A DNA stretch of 64,000 nt, from assembly GCA_963662605.1 (NCBI GenBank), contig OY759785.1, forward strand, positions 3,038,001 to 3,102,000, written 5' to 3'. Numbering within the stretch: the stretch's first letter is position 1; each line of letters begins with the position of its first letter. Source of the stretch: G963662605 sp963662605. GTDB taxonomy: Bacteria > Bacteroidota > Ignavibacteria > Ignavibacteriales > Ignavibacteriaceae. The translations under genes and the position numbers were made by a program. This document shows positions 20,405-29,093 of this stretch, piece after piece. Under the pieces are notes generated by a model. It did not search any database. It had not been told where the DNA came from and was given only the letters and a program-made list of their open reading frames with translations.

Positions 20405-21088
20405 ATGACAGAAAACGATAATTTCCTCAAGTACGTTCCGATCTTTGCAGATCTGGATGAGGATACGCTGAATAAGATTTTCACGCTTGGTAAAACAAGA
20501 CGATTTGAAAAAGATTCTCCGATTTTTCAAGAGCATGAGACCGGCTCCGCACTTTTTGTCATTAACTATGGCAAAGTTAAAGTCTTCAGGGTAAGTGATG
20601 ACGGCAGAGAAGTTATTCTCAGCATTCTGAGCGAAACTGATTTCTTTGGGGAAATGGCTATTCTTGACGGGTTGACCCGTTCGGCAAACGTGACGGCAAT
20701 CGAGGATTCGGAAATCTTTCTGATTGAACGTACTGATTTCCTGGAATTGCTCTATAAGTACCCGGAAATTTCAGTGTATTTATTGCAGGAGCTGACCAAA
20801 CGTCTTCGTGCCGCCGATATGAAAATCAAATCCCTTTCGCTGAAAGATGCCGAAGGGAAAGTGGCCACGGTATTGCTTCAATTAGCAGACGATATTGGAA
20901 AAATAAAACAAGGCGTAGTCGAAATAGAAAAATTACCTTTCCAGCATGATCTTGCCAATATGGCAGGAACATCAAGAGAAACCATCTCAAGAACGCTGCA
21001 TTCATTTGCAAAGAGAGGGCTGATTGAATTGGACGGTAATAAACTGCGCATTATTAACTATGAGAAATTCAAGGAGTTGTTTTTATAA
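20405..21088 (+). CDS. Crp/Fnr-family transcriptional regulator
   Basis: The 227-residue protein starts at ATG 20405, preceded by a good ribosome-binding site (GAGGAAG); an in-frame ATG at 20336 would add 23 atypical residues. The N-terminal cyclic-nucleotide-binding fold contains FFGEMAILDGLTRSANVTA. The C-terminal winged helix contains DLANMAGTSRETISRTLHSF, the recognition helix of the Crp family. No Fnr-type Fe-S Cys cluster is present. Effector and regulon are unknown. It is two bases from the PHP phosphoesterase gene and probably cotranscribed with it. Confidence 0.93.
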   Translation: MTENDNFLKYVPIFADLDEDTLNKIFTLGKTRRFEKDSPIFQEHETGSALFVINYGKVKVFRVSDDGREVILSILSETDFFGEMAILDGLTRSANVTAIEDSEIFLIERTDFLELLYKYPEISVYLLQELTKRLRAADMKIKSLSLKDAEGKVATVLLQLADDIGKIKQGVVEIEKLPFQHDLANMAGTSRETISRTLHSFAKRGLIELDGNKLRIINYEKFKELFL

Positions 21089-21090
21089 GT

Positions 21091-21927
21091 ATGGCGGATA
21101 GGAAAGTAGATTTACACCTACACACCAAATACTCTGATGGTTATTTTACTCCTCGGGAATTAATTGCGAAAGCAAAAAATCTTGGGATTTCAACAATAAG
21201 CATTACGGATCACGACACGGTAGACTCTTTTGACGAAGCCTCTGTGATCGCGCAACAAGAAGACATAACTCTGATAAGCGGAACTGAATTTACCACTTAC
21301 ATAGATAACCGAGAAATACACATTCTCGGTTATTTTTTTGATACAAAACATCCTGAGCTCGTAAAAATCCTCAGTTTCTTTAAGAATGAGAGGATACACA
21401 GAGCCGAGCGAATATTATGGAAACTGAAAAATCACGGTATATCCATACAGCTTAATGAAGTACTTCAGGAAGCGAACTCTTCCCCCATCACCCGGCCTCA
21501 TATCGCGAGTATTATGATGGAAAAGGGTGTTGTAAAAAGCTACGTTGACGCATTTAACCTGTATCTCGGTAATCATGCATCTTGTTACGAAAAGAAAATC
21601 CACGTTGATCCCGCTACCGTGTTTGAAACGATATCTTTGACCGGTGGTTTGTCATTTATTGCGCACCCATCCGTTATGCCGGAAGAGGTTATCAGAAAAT
21701 TGATTGATGCCGGAGTTGACGGCATCGAGGTTGTGCATCCTTCCCACTCACCATCACAGGAAAGATATTTCCGCGAGATTGCAGAGTCATATTTTCTTTT
21801 GCAATCGGGCGGTTCGGATTTCCACGGCGGGAAAAAGAATGATGAAAACAATCTGGGTAACTTCTATGTTACCGAGTCATACGTGGCGGACATGAGAAAG
21901 AGATTAGTGAAAGCACGGCTCGCCTAA
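21091..21927 (+). CDS. PHP-domain metal-dependent phosphoesterase
   Basis: The 278-residue protein starts with DLHLHTKYSDGYFTPRELI and continues with ISITDHDTVDSFDEA, the metal-binding motifs of the PHP fold. Later motifs include SGTEFTT, RPHIASIMMEKGVV, FIAHPS and SGGSDFHGGKKND. The arrangement matches the stand-alone YciV/TrpH-like group, whose characterised members act as 5'-3' RNases or 3',5'-nucleotide bisphosphate phosphatases. Which activity applies here cannot be read from sequence. Confidence 0.9.
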   Translation: MADRKVDLHLHTKYSDGYFTPRELIAKAKNLGISTISITDHDTVDSFDEASVIAQQEDITLISGTEFTTYIDNREIHILGYFFDTKHPELVKILSFFKNERIHRAERILWKLKNHGISIQLNEVLQEANSSPITRPHIASIMMEKGVVKSYVDAFNLYLGNHASCYEKKIHVDPATVFETISLTGGLSFIAHPSVMPEEVIRKLIDAGVDGIEVVHPSHSPSQERYFREIAESYFLLQSGGSDFHGGKKNDENNLGNFYVTESYVADMRKRLVKARLA

Positions 21928-22026
21928 TTCCGCTTACCTCCATCCGCTGAATTAATCACCACGTTATTACAAATGATTCTTAAATCTTTATTATCTTACT
22001 TAATTAATTGTCGTTAATTATCATAC

Positions 22027-23028
22027 ATGGATTCGAAACTATATAGATTCATTAAAAGCCTGTTCGCTCCGGAATCTAACGGACAAAAACGGGAAAAATA
22101 TTTATTCGCAGGGAAAGTAGTATTCTCTGCCGGATTAATATATTATCTATATAATAGAATTGAGTTTTTAAAACTGCATGAAACATTTACCAGTGCCAAT
22201 ATGGTTCTTGTTTCGGTTGTCGCGATGCTTGGATTTTTAAATATATATCTGCAATACTTCAAATGGAAGATATTGTGCGAGGCTTGCCTTAAAGAAACCA
22301 GCAAAAAGAGAATTTTCTTATCATTATTACAGGGTCTCGCCGCCGGAGCATTTACTCCCGCAAGAATCGGTGAGTATGTCGGCAGGAAATTCAGCCTCCC
22401 CAATCAAAGTCTGTTTGATGTAACAATAACAACAGCAGTTGATAAGTTCTTTTTATTGTTCATTAACCTCGCCGCAGGTTCTATTGCCGTAATTTTGTTT
22501 TTGCACTATGCAGTCTTTGTTAACGTATATATCACCTCAAGTTTGTTCATCCTGTTGACATTCGGACTTCTTCTTTCGGGCTACTTTTTACTGCATGAAC
22601 AGCTATGGGATAGTATACTGGTTCAGTACTTCCGGCAGTTCAGGTTTTTACAGGGAATCTCCCACAAGTTCAAATTTCTCCGGTTGTTGGATAACAAAAC
22701 ACTTCTTCGTGCAATGCTCGCAAATATTATATTTTATTTTTGTTTCTTGCTCCAATATGCAATCTTAGTAATTGCTTTCCATCCGCAGACTCATGCCGCA
22801 ACTGCAATATGGATCGGGAGCCTGATGTTCTTCACAAAATCGCTTTTCCCTGCCATATCACTTGGTGAAATCGGCATCCGGGAAATGATTTCGGTGTACT
22901 TTGTTTCTCAGTTCGGCATTCCGGAAGCAGTCGGATTTAATGCTGCATTTATGTTATTTATTATCAATATAGCTTTGCCGGCAGTTGCGGGCATGGTTCT
23001 ATATTTTGTTAAACCCGATGTTAGTTAG
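22027..23028 (+). CDS. Flippase-like / lysylphosphatidylglycerol synthase TM-region family protein
   Basis: The 333-residue protein is strongly hydrophobic, with about eight membrane segments. The pattern LQYFKWKILCEA...GAFTPARIGEYVGRKF and the late motif SLGEIGIREMISVYFV are typical of the UPF0104/LPG_synthase_TM family (PF03706, AglD-like), whose members take part in lipid-linked glycan handling. It is the first gene of a packed cluster: its stop overlaps the ATG of a GT2 gene by 11 bases. This context suggests a transport or membrane step in glycolipid or surface-glycan synthesis. Confidence 0.82.
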   Translation: MDSKLYRFIKSLFAPESNGQKREKYLFAGKVVFSAGLIYYLYNRIEFLKLHETFTSANMVLVSVVAMLGFLNIYLQYFKWKILCEACLKETSKKRIFLSLLQGLAAGAFTPARIGEYVGRKFSLPNQSLFDVTITTAVDKFFLLFINLAAGSIAVILFLHYAVFVNVYITSSLFILLTFGLLLSGYFLLHEQLWDSILVQYFRQFRFLQGISHKFKFLRLLDNKTLLRAMLANIIFYFCFLLQYAILVIAFHPQTHAATAIWIGSLMFFTKSLFPAISLGEIGIREMISVYFVSQFGIPEAVGFNAAFMLFIINIALPAVAGMVLYFVKPDVS

Positions 23029-24154
23029 CATATTAGTTTTCCTCGGTTTTCTCCTCGCAATAATCTATCTCATATTTCTGCTGAAAGTGAGACACGGGAT
23101 TTACAACGTCCGCATCATTGAGCATATACCCCAGCGCCCGGTTAAGGTAAGCATCGTTATCCCCTTCCGGAATGAAGAGGCGCACATTGTTCAGAGCCTG
23201 CAAAGCATTTTAAAATTGGATTATGATACGGATTACCTTGAAGCGATTTATGTTAACGATGCTTCAACCGACAGATCAGCACTCGCATTCAAAGATTACG
23301 AGCGGTTTCCGCATATAAAATTAATTGAAATGCCGGAAAGCAGTACTGCGGAAAACCGGAAAAAGCTCGCGATACAAACAGGCATTGACCACGCGACCGG
23401 CGAAATCATTCTCGGTACCGACGCGGATTGTGCATTTAACCCAAAGTGGGTTAAAACGATGCTCTCCGTGTTCGATGAAGATACCGGCTTTGTGTCGGGT
23501 CCGGTTGCATATGATAAATGTAAAACCGATTTTGAAAAAATGCAGCAATTGGAATTTTCCGGACTTGTGCTTTGCGGTGCGGGATTGATCGGATGCGGTG
23601 ACCCGATGATATGCAACGGTGCAAACATCGCTTACCGGAAACATCTGTTCAGTCAGGTTAACGGGTTCGACGATATTCACAACCTTTCTTCCGGCGATGA
23701 TGAACTGCTCATGAAAAAAATTTTCCACGCCGGATATAAAGTGAAATTCTGTTTTAAAAGTGATGCGGTTGTTTATACTCGTCCGAGCAAGTCACTTGAT
23801 GATTTCATTGAACAGCGTTCCCGCTGGGCAAGCAAAGGGAAATACTACCGGAAAAATTTCGTCTACTTTCAGCTTCTGCCGATATTCGCGTTTTTCGTAC
23901 TGCTGATCACACTCCCGTTATTCAGCCTGATACTCACTTCTGTAGCTCTGCTAAGTTTTTTCATACTGCTCTTTACGATTAAGTCAATTTCAGAATATTC
24001 TATTTTGAAACACGGTAAAGAAATTTTCCGGTCAGAACTTTCTGCCGGTACGTACTTAAAAGCTGCATTTTTACAGCCGTTGTACATCATCCTCTCTGTT
24101 TGCAAAGGATATTCAGGACGCTATAACTGGAAAGGCAGAAAAGTGAGGCGATAG
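23018..24154 (+). CDS. Membrane-associated family 2 glycosyltransferase
   Basis: The protein has 378 residues from ATG 23018. One N-terminal hydrophobic helix precedes a GT-A catalytic domain with VSIVIPFRNEEAHIVQSL, VNDASTD, TDADC (metal-binding DxD), the acceptor-site SSGDDELL and IEQRSRWASKGKY (the Q/RxxRW-type motif). At least two C-terminal membrane segments follow. The layout is that of membrane-bound GT2 enzymes that glycosylate lipids or make polymers. It overlaps the flippase-like gene and abuts the deacetylase gene. It is related to the second GT2 at 24781. Confidence 0.9.
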   Translation: MLVSILVFLGFLLAIIYLIFLLKVRHGIYNVRIIEHIPQRPVKVSIVIPFRNEEAHIVQSLQSILKLDYDTDYLEAIYVNDASTDRSALAFKDYERFPHIKLIEMPESSTAENRKKLAIQTGIDHATGEIILGTDADCAFNPKWVKTMLSVFDEDTGFVSGPVAYDKCKTDFEKMQQLEFSGLVLCGAGLIGCGDPMICNGANIAYRKHLFSQVNGFDDIHNLSSGDDELLMKKIFHAGYKVKFCFKSDAVVYTRPSKSLDDFIEQRSRWASKGKYYRKNFVYFQLLPIFAFFVLLITLPLFSLILTSVALLSFFILLFTIKSISEYSILKHGKEIFRSELSAGTYLKAAFLQPLYIILSVCKGYSGRYNWKGRKVRR

Positions 24155-24793
24155 ATGTTTGAAAGATTTCAACATGACCCTTCATTGATCGGAAAAATAG
24201 TCTATCCGAATATTATCTGGGAAACCCGCTGTAATAAACTCCTTGTAACTTTTGATGACTGCCCAAATCCGGGCAGTACCGAAAAAATTCTGAAAGCACT
24301 AAGCAACAATACGATAAAGGCTGCATTCTTTTGTAACGGCAGTACTGCAGCAAAATATCCTGAGCTGGTAAAACTGATTCATTCCGAAGGGCACATCATA
24401 GCAAGCCACGCACTGAATCATGTAAACCTACGAGAACTTACTCCTGCTCAAATAAACGAAGAAATTAATGCGGCCGGTAGAATACTTTCAGAAATCACAG
24501 GACAGCCGGTCACGTATTTTCGTCCACCCTATGGCAGATTCAACCGGCACGTTCTTAATGCTGTCAAACACATTAAGCAGACCCCTGTGCTTTGGTCATT
24601 AATCTGTCCCGATTATAAAAACGACGTAAATCTTGTTAAATTTGCATTGCGCTTTTTAAGAAAGAACTCGATTATCGTTATGCACGATAGTCCTCAGTCG
24701 GAAAAGATTGTTTTGGAAGAAGTTAGGATGTTGATAGAAAAAGTGCATGAATTACAGTTTGAATTCGGAGATCCTTTAGAATGTTTGAAATAA
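24155..24793 (+). CDS. NodB-type polysaccharide deacetylase
   Basis: The 212-residue protein starts at the base after the previous stop codon. NodB motifs are LLVTFDDCPNPGSTEKIL (catalytic Asp; Cys replaces the usual Gly of DDGPNP), IIASHALNHVNL (two metal-binding His), YFRPPYGRFN, LWSLICPDYK and IIVMHDS. Such enzymes remove N- or O-acetyl groups from sugars. No signal peptide is visible, so it probably acts at the cytoplasmic side on a lipid-linked glycan made by the flanking GT2 enzymes. Its end overlaps the next GT2 gene by 13 bases. Confidence 0.9.
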   Translation: MFERFQHDPSLIGKIVYPNIIWETRCNKLLVTFDDCPNPGSTEKILKALSNNTIKAAFFCNGSTAAKYPELVKLIHSEGHIIASHALNHVNLRELTPAQINEEINAAGRILSEITGQPVTYFRPPYGRFNRHVLNAVKHIKQTPVLWSLICPDYKNDVNLVKFALRFLRKNSIIVMHDSPQSEKIVLEEVRMLIEKVHELQFEFGDPLECLK

Positions 24794-25872
24794 TTCTTTT
24801 TATTCTCGTACTCTGGTATATCGGCCTGTCTGTACTCTTTTTGAGCGGGACTATGAGGAGATTCCCAAAAGTATCGGAAAACATGGTATATAGTGCATCG
24901 GTTCTGGTTGCTGCCAGAAATGAAGAGCATAATATTTTAAATTGCCTTGAATCGTTGGCCGAACTCGACTACCCAAATGATAAACTCGAAATAATCCTCA
25001 TTGATGATAAGTCAACCGATGCAACAGGTGCAATAATTGATGAGTTCATCAAAGATAAACCCCAATTCAAAAAAATAGTTTCAAAAAAAGAAATCGGTCA
25101 GCTCAAAGGCAAAACGAACGCTTTGGCAAATGCCCTTGAAATTGCAACCGGTGAAATTATTCTTACAACTGATGCGGACTGCCGTGTGCCGAAATCGTGG
25201 GTGAAAACGATAACATCATACTATACTCCAGAAGTTGGTACGGTGAGCGGATTCACGTATCAAGATTTTTACGACGGTTTTTCCGGTATGCAGAGTCTCG
25301 ATTTCATTTTCTTGTTGACCGCATCATGCGGAACAATTAATTCAAATCTGCCTATAAGCTGCATCGGTAATAATATGTCTTACCGTAAAGCGGCCTATGA
25401 TGAAGTCGGCGGATATGCCAATCTGCCTTTCAGTGTGACTGAGGATTTTAATCTGGTTATGGCAATCCGCAAACTCGGGAAATACAAACTGGTGTTCCCA
25501 TTAGATAAAAAAGCATTAGTTGTCAGCTCGCCTGTTGCGGATTATGAAACTCTGTACCACCAGAAAAAACGCTGGGCCGTGGGCGGCATACTTGTTCCAA
25601 AGCTCGGATATTTCATTCTGGCGTGCGGATATCTGATGCATACGGCAGTACTCCTGTCGCCGTTTTTCTGGTCGCCTGTTGTCGGTGTATTCCTGTTATT
25701 AAAAGTAATTATTGATTTTGTCTTTCTGAACTATATGACAGGGTCGTTGGGAATTCGGAGATCAATGAAATATTTCCTGCAATTCGAAATCTATTATATA
25801 GTATATGTTATCCTGCTGCCTTTTATCATTCTGCCGAATCAAACCGTTACCTGGAAGGGCCGCAAGTATTAA
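24781..25872 (+). CDS. Second membrane-associated family 2 glycosyltransferase
   Basis: The 363-residue protein has one N-terminal hydrophobic helix, then a GT-A domain: ASVLVAARNEEHNILNCL, LIDDKSTDAT, TTDADCRVPKSWV (DxD), SVTEDFNLVMAIR and YHQKKRWAVGG (QxxRW). Three C-terminal membrane segments follow. It overlaps the deacetylase gene and is one base from the radical SAM gene. Its similarity in layout to the GT2 at 23018 suggests two successive glycosyl transfers in one pathway. Confidence 0.9.
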   Translation: MFEIILFILVLWYIGLSVLFLSGTMRRFPKVSENMVYSASVLVAARNEEHNILNCLESLAELDYPNDKLEIILIDDKSTDATGAIIDEFIKDKPQFKKIVSKKEIGQLKGKTNALANALEIATGEIILTTDADCRVPKSWVKTITSYYTPEVGTVSGFTYQDFYDGFSGMQSLDFIFLLTASCGTINSNLPISCIGNNMSYRKAAYDEVGGYANLPFSVTEDFNLVMAIRKLGKYKLVFPLDKKALVVSSPVADYETLYHQKKRWAVGGILVPKLGYFILACGYLMHTAVLLSPFFWSPVVGVFLLLKVIIDFVFLNYMTGSLGIRRSMKYFLQFEIYYIVYVILLPFIILPNQTVTWKGRKY

Positions 25873-25873
25873 T

Positions 25874-26869
25874 ATGCTGTTGCTTTGTAATTATTATGTA
25901 ACATACAGATGTAATGCATACTGTAGTTTTTGCCATTTTGCCGATCATAATTCCTTCAAGAATACGCCAATGGCATCCTTGGACGATTACCGCTCAAACA
26001 TCAAACAGCTTTCCGAACTCGGAGTAAAGTTTATTGATCTTACCGGCGGTGAGCCGCTTCTGCATAAAGACATAGCAGAAATGGTAAAGATTGCCAAAGA
26101 CGCAGGTATGCAGACAAGCATAACGACAAACTGCCTGCTGTATCATAAGTATGCTGAATCGCTCAAAGGTATTGTTGATTTGCTGCACTTCTCGTTGGAC
26201 TCTCCCGATGAAGAGGAGCACGATAAAGTCCGCGGCATTAAGTGTTTTCAATCGGTTATGAGAAGCATCGAACTTGCCCGAAGCCTGGGAGAATTCCCGG
26301 ACATCCTGTTCACTGTTACAAATGAAACATACCTGAAATTGCCGGAGATGTACAAGCTTGCCCAAAAGAATAAACTTGTACTTATTGTTAATCCGGTATT
26401 CTCCTATTTCGGTAACGAGGGATTGCATAACGAAGCTCTCGAATATATAACGTCGTTCGTTAAGGGAAAGCTTGGAGTGTATATAAACGACTCATATCTC
26501 CGTTTACGGAAAAACGGCGGCAATAATATCAATGCTCCACTTTGCAAGGCAGTCTCCAGAGTCATAGTCATTTCTCCGAATAACGAAATCGTTTTACCCT
26601 GCTATCACTTCCGTAACGAAACAATAGCTATAGACCGGCCGATTAAAGAAATCAGAAAGTCGGAACGGATAAAATATTTTACGTCCATGGAAGGACGGTT
26701 CGATTTCTGTCAGGGCTGCACGGTCAACTGCTATTTTGAACCATCATTTGCATTCCCCTTTAATTCGTATGGTATCGGCAGTATTCCATCAAAAGTGAAA
26801 TACGGGTACAATAAACTGATCAAACAAAGAATTCAAAAGTTATTACATACAAAAAGTACCGGAAAGTGA
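25874..26869 (+). CDS. Radical SAM protein with C-terminal Cys-rich (SPASM-like) region
   Basis: The protein has 331 residues from ATG 25874; a longer in-frame ORF from 25805 lies inside the upstream gene. The 4Fe-4S motif is CNAYCSFC (Cx3Cx2C) near the N-terminus, followed by DLTGGEPLLHKDI (GGEP SAM-binding motif). The C-terminal part has C-A-containing PLCKAV, LPCYHF and FCQGCTVNCYF, suggesting an extra Fe-S cluster of SPASM type. Placement among glycan genes points to sugar or lipid modification rather than peptide maturation, but the substrate is unknown. Confidence 0.88.
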   Translation: MLLLCNYYVTYRCNAYCSFCHFADHNSFKNTPMASLDDYRSNIKQLSELGVKFIDLTGGEPLLHKDIAEMVKIAKDAGMQTSITTNCLLYHKYAESLKGIVDLLHFSLDSPDEEEHDKVRGIKCFQSVMRSIELARSLGEFPDILFTVTNETYLKLPEMYKLAQKNKLVLIVNPVFSYFGNEGLHNEALEYITSFVKGKLGVYINDSYLRLRKNGGNNINAPLCKAVSRVIVISPNNEIVLPCYHFRNETIAIDRPIKEIRKSERIKYFTSMEGRFDFCQGCTVNCYFEPSFAFPFNSYGIGSIPSKVKYGYNKLIKQRIQKLLHTKSTGK

Positions 26870-26871
26870 TA

Positions 26872-27717
26872 ATGAAACGTTTCTCGATTTTTATGCTCAT
26901 CGTATTTTGTGCCGCTGGCATTAACGCTCAGTCGAAATCCGATTATTTCCCGTCGGAATTATTAGTAAGTCCATTCAAGGCAAATTTCCTTGAGCCGAAA
27001 CTCGGCTTTCAATTTTCAACGGGTAAGAATAGCATCCGCCTTGATATCGGCAATTCGCGCGACATTCTTCACTATGCAATTGATAATAAAACCACTATCA
27101 GCTTCGGTGCCGACCTCTTCACCTACACAAAACTCCGCGGTGAAGATAACTTTAAATTCCCCGTTGAGGCAGTGGATTACTTATTCGGTATCAATTCCGG
27201 TTATCTGACCAAAGAAGCAAACTCCGAATACGGCTACCGGTTCAGATATGCTCACATCAGTGCTCATTTGGTTGACGGACAGATAAAGAAAAATCCCGCC
27301 GACCCGACGGATATTAGCTGGCGCAATGGCCGCGGCTCATTCGTTTACAGCCGTGAGTTCATAGAATTAACCCCGTTTTATTCATACAAAAACTTACGCG
27401 GTTACGTGGGCATCACCTACCTGCTTCACACACTCCCCGAAAATATAAAAAAAGGTGTCGTTAATGCCGGAGTTGAATTTATAGATAAAGAGCATTCTTC
27501 CGGTCTGTTTACTCCGTTTGCCGCATATGATATTCGTACGGTAAGTTTGGATAAAACCTCGTGCAATAACACTGTTGCCGTCGGCGTTATCATCGGTAAT
27601 CCGTACAAAAATGCTGTCCGCGTTCAATACATGTATTATTCCGGCAAGAGTATTCATGGCGAATACTACGATGTAAATGAATATTACTCAGCAATCGGAA
27701 TTAATCTGGAATTGTAA
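26872..27717 (+). CDS. Exported DUF1207-like outer-membrane protein
   Basis: The 281-residue protein starts at ATG 26872; a GTG two codons earlier is possible. A signal peptide (MKRFSIFMLIVFCAAGINAQ) is followed by DYFPSELLVSPFKANFLEP, resembling the start of DUF1207 proteins (FPxxLLxxPxxADPxEP). Alternating aromatic and polar segments toward the C-terminus suggest a beta-barrel. It ends the glycan cluster and shares one base with the M50 protease gene (TAATG). A role in surface delivery of the product is possible but not shown. Confidence 0.72.
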   Translation: MKRFSIFMLIVFCAAGINAQSKSDYFPSELLVSPFKANFLEPKLGFQFSTGKNSIRLDIGNSRDILHYAIDNKTTISFGADLFTYTKLRGEDNFKFPVEAVDYLFGINSGYLTKEANSEYGYRFRYAHISAHLVDGQIKKNPADPTDISWRNGRGSFVYSREFIELTPFYSYKNLRGYVGITYLLHTLPENIKKGVVNAGVEFIDKEHSSGLFTPFAAYDIRTVSLDKTSCNNTVAVGVIIGNPYKNAVRVQYMYYSGKSIHGEYYDVNEYYSAIGINLEL

Positions 27718-28721
27718 TGTCTTTCAGTGACAATAATGATTCCGAAGTTCCTACAAAGGCAAGAGTTAATTGGGATGGGATTAAAGCAGTTTTAATTCCG
27801 GTTCTTCTTTTTACCGTTACTTTTTTCACCACGATAATTACCGGATACGAATGGATACATGGCGGTACCGACGCACCGTTTATGGTCAAGTTTCGCGAGG
27901 GTCTGCCGTATTCAACAGCGATTATTTTCTTTTTAGCCTCGCATGAATTCGGACATTACTTTGCGTCCAAGTTTCACAAGGTAAAAGCGACACTCCCGTA
28001 CTTCATCCCGTTTCCACCGATGGCAGGTTTTAGCCTGAGTTTCGGAACGATGGGCGCTGTAATTAAAACCAAATCAGCGGTGCAGAATAAAAAAGCGCTA
28101 TTCGACATTGGAGTTTCCGGTCCGTTAGCGGGATTTGCAGCTTGTTTAATTATTCTTGCCTATGGCTTCACCCATCTGCCGGGCAAAGAGTATTTGTTGC
28201 AAATACATCCTGACTATTATTCATCGGAATTTGGTAAAAACGGCCTTCAACTTGTTTTCGGAGATACTTTCCTGTTTTCTTTCTTCAGAATGCTATTTCA
28301 ATCTCATGTTCCCTTCATACCCCCTATGAGCGAGATATATCACTATCCTTATCTTTGCGTTGGTTGGTTCGGACTCTTTGTCACCAGTATGAATTTGTTT
28401 CCTATCGGTCAATTGGACGGAGGCCATATTTGTTATGCCATGTTCGGAAAGAAATTCCACAATAACATCGCTGGTATTTCAATGATTATATTGATCGTTC
28501 TCGGCGTAATGGGTATTCTCCAATCTTTCATTTATCCACAGCTGCCGATCGGCTGGACCGGATGGATGGTATGGGCGGGAATACTATTCTATTTTATGAA
28601 AACTCATCACCCCGAAATCTATGATTTTACTCCTCTCGACTTCAAGAGAAAAGTAATCGGCTGGATAGCCATTGCAATCTTTATTTTGAGTTTCACACCT
28701 TCACCGTTCATTATTAGATAA
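27717..28721 (+). CDS. M50-family (site-2 type) intramembrane metalloprotease
   Basis: The 334-residue protein has about six to seven membrane segments. The zinc site is formed by HEFGHYFASK (HExxH) and the distal IGQLDGGHICYAM (DG motif). The core fits the site-2 protease family that cuts membrane-bound regulators or clears signal-peptide remnants. There is no PDZ domain, unlike RseP. It shares a base with the upstream gene and so is probably cotranscribed with the glycan cluster, although its function need not be related. Confidence 0.92.
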   Translation: MSFSDNNDSEVPTKARVNWDGIKAVLIPVLLFTVTFFTTIITGYEWIHGGTDAPFMVKFREGLPYSTAIIFFLASHEFGHYFASKFHKVKATLPYFIPFPPMAGFSLSFGTMGAVIKTKSAVQNKKALFDIGVSGPLAGFAACLIILAYGFTHLPGKEYLLQIHPDYYSSEFGKNGLQLVFGDTFLFSFFRMLFQSHVPFIPPMSEIYHYPYLCVGWFGLFVTSMNLFPIGQLDGGHICYAMFGKKFHNNIAGISMIILIVLGVMGILQSFIYPQLPIGWTGWMVWAGILFYFMKTHHPEIYDFTPLDFKRKVIGWIAIAIFILSFTPSPFIIR

Positions 28722-29093
28722 ACCGGCTCCATTTACATTCAGGCAGCGAATTGGTTCAGCGGAATATAGGTGTACACTTCAAATCGCCCATATTTTCAGA
28801 ATTAAGGAGAAAATGCTCCCTTGTATAAATATCCGCTTTCTAATTGAACTTGACAATTGCAGAATAACTGAGTAAGTTAATCCACAGATTGTTTGAGGCG
28901 CGGTATATTATAGGCACGTTGTTGATATGTATGATTTAATTTTGCAAAACCCATCAGATTATAAACAGTAATATTTCTTTTTGTGCGGTACAATCACATC
29001 GGGTTGTGGCATCTGTATCCGAAGGCGGCACTATCATCTTCAGGCAGAGGAAAAAACTATTGCATGTTATATGCTGGTAAAGGAACATCTACA
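28722..29093. other. Intergenic spacer of 372 bases before the FG-GAP gene pair
   Basis: No gene, tRNA or terminator with a clear T-tract was found. A TTGACA hexamer at 28850-28855 is followed 17 bases later by a poor -10 match (TAAGTT), too weak to call as a promoter. The spacer probably contains the promoter for the 29094-36376 group. Confidence 0.4.

Noticed and set aside
28850..28878. TTGACA-N17-TAAGTT promoter in front of the FG-GAP genes
   Set aside because: The -10 match is poor, the distance to the start codon is over 200 bases, and this lineage may use other promoter sequences.
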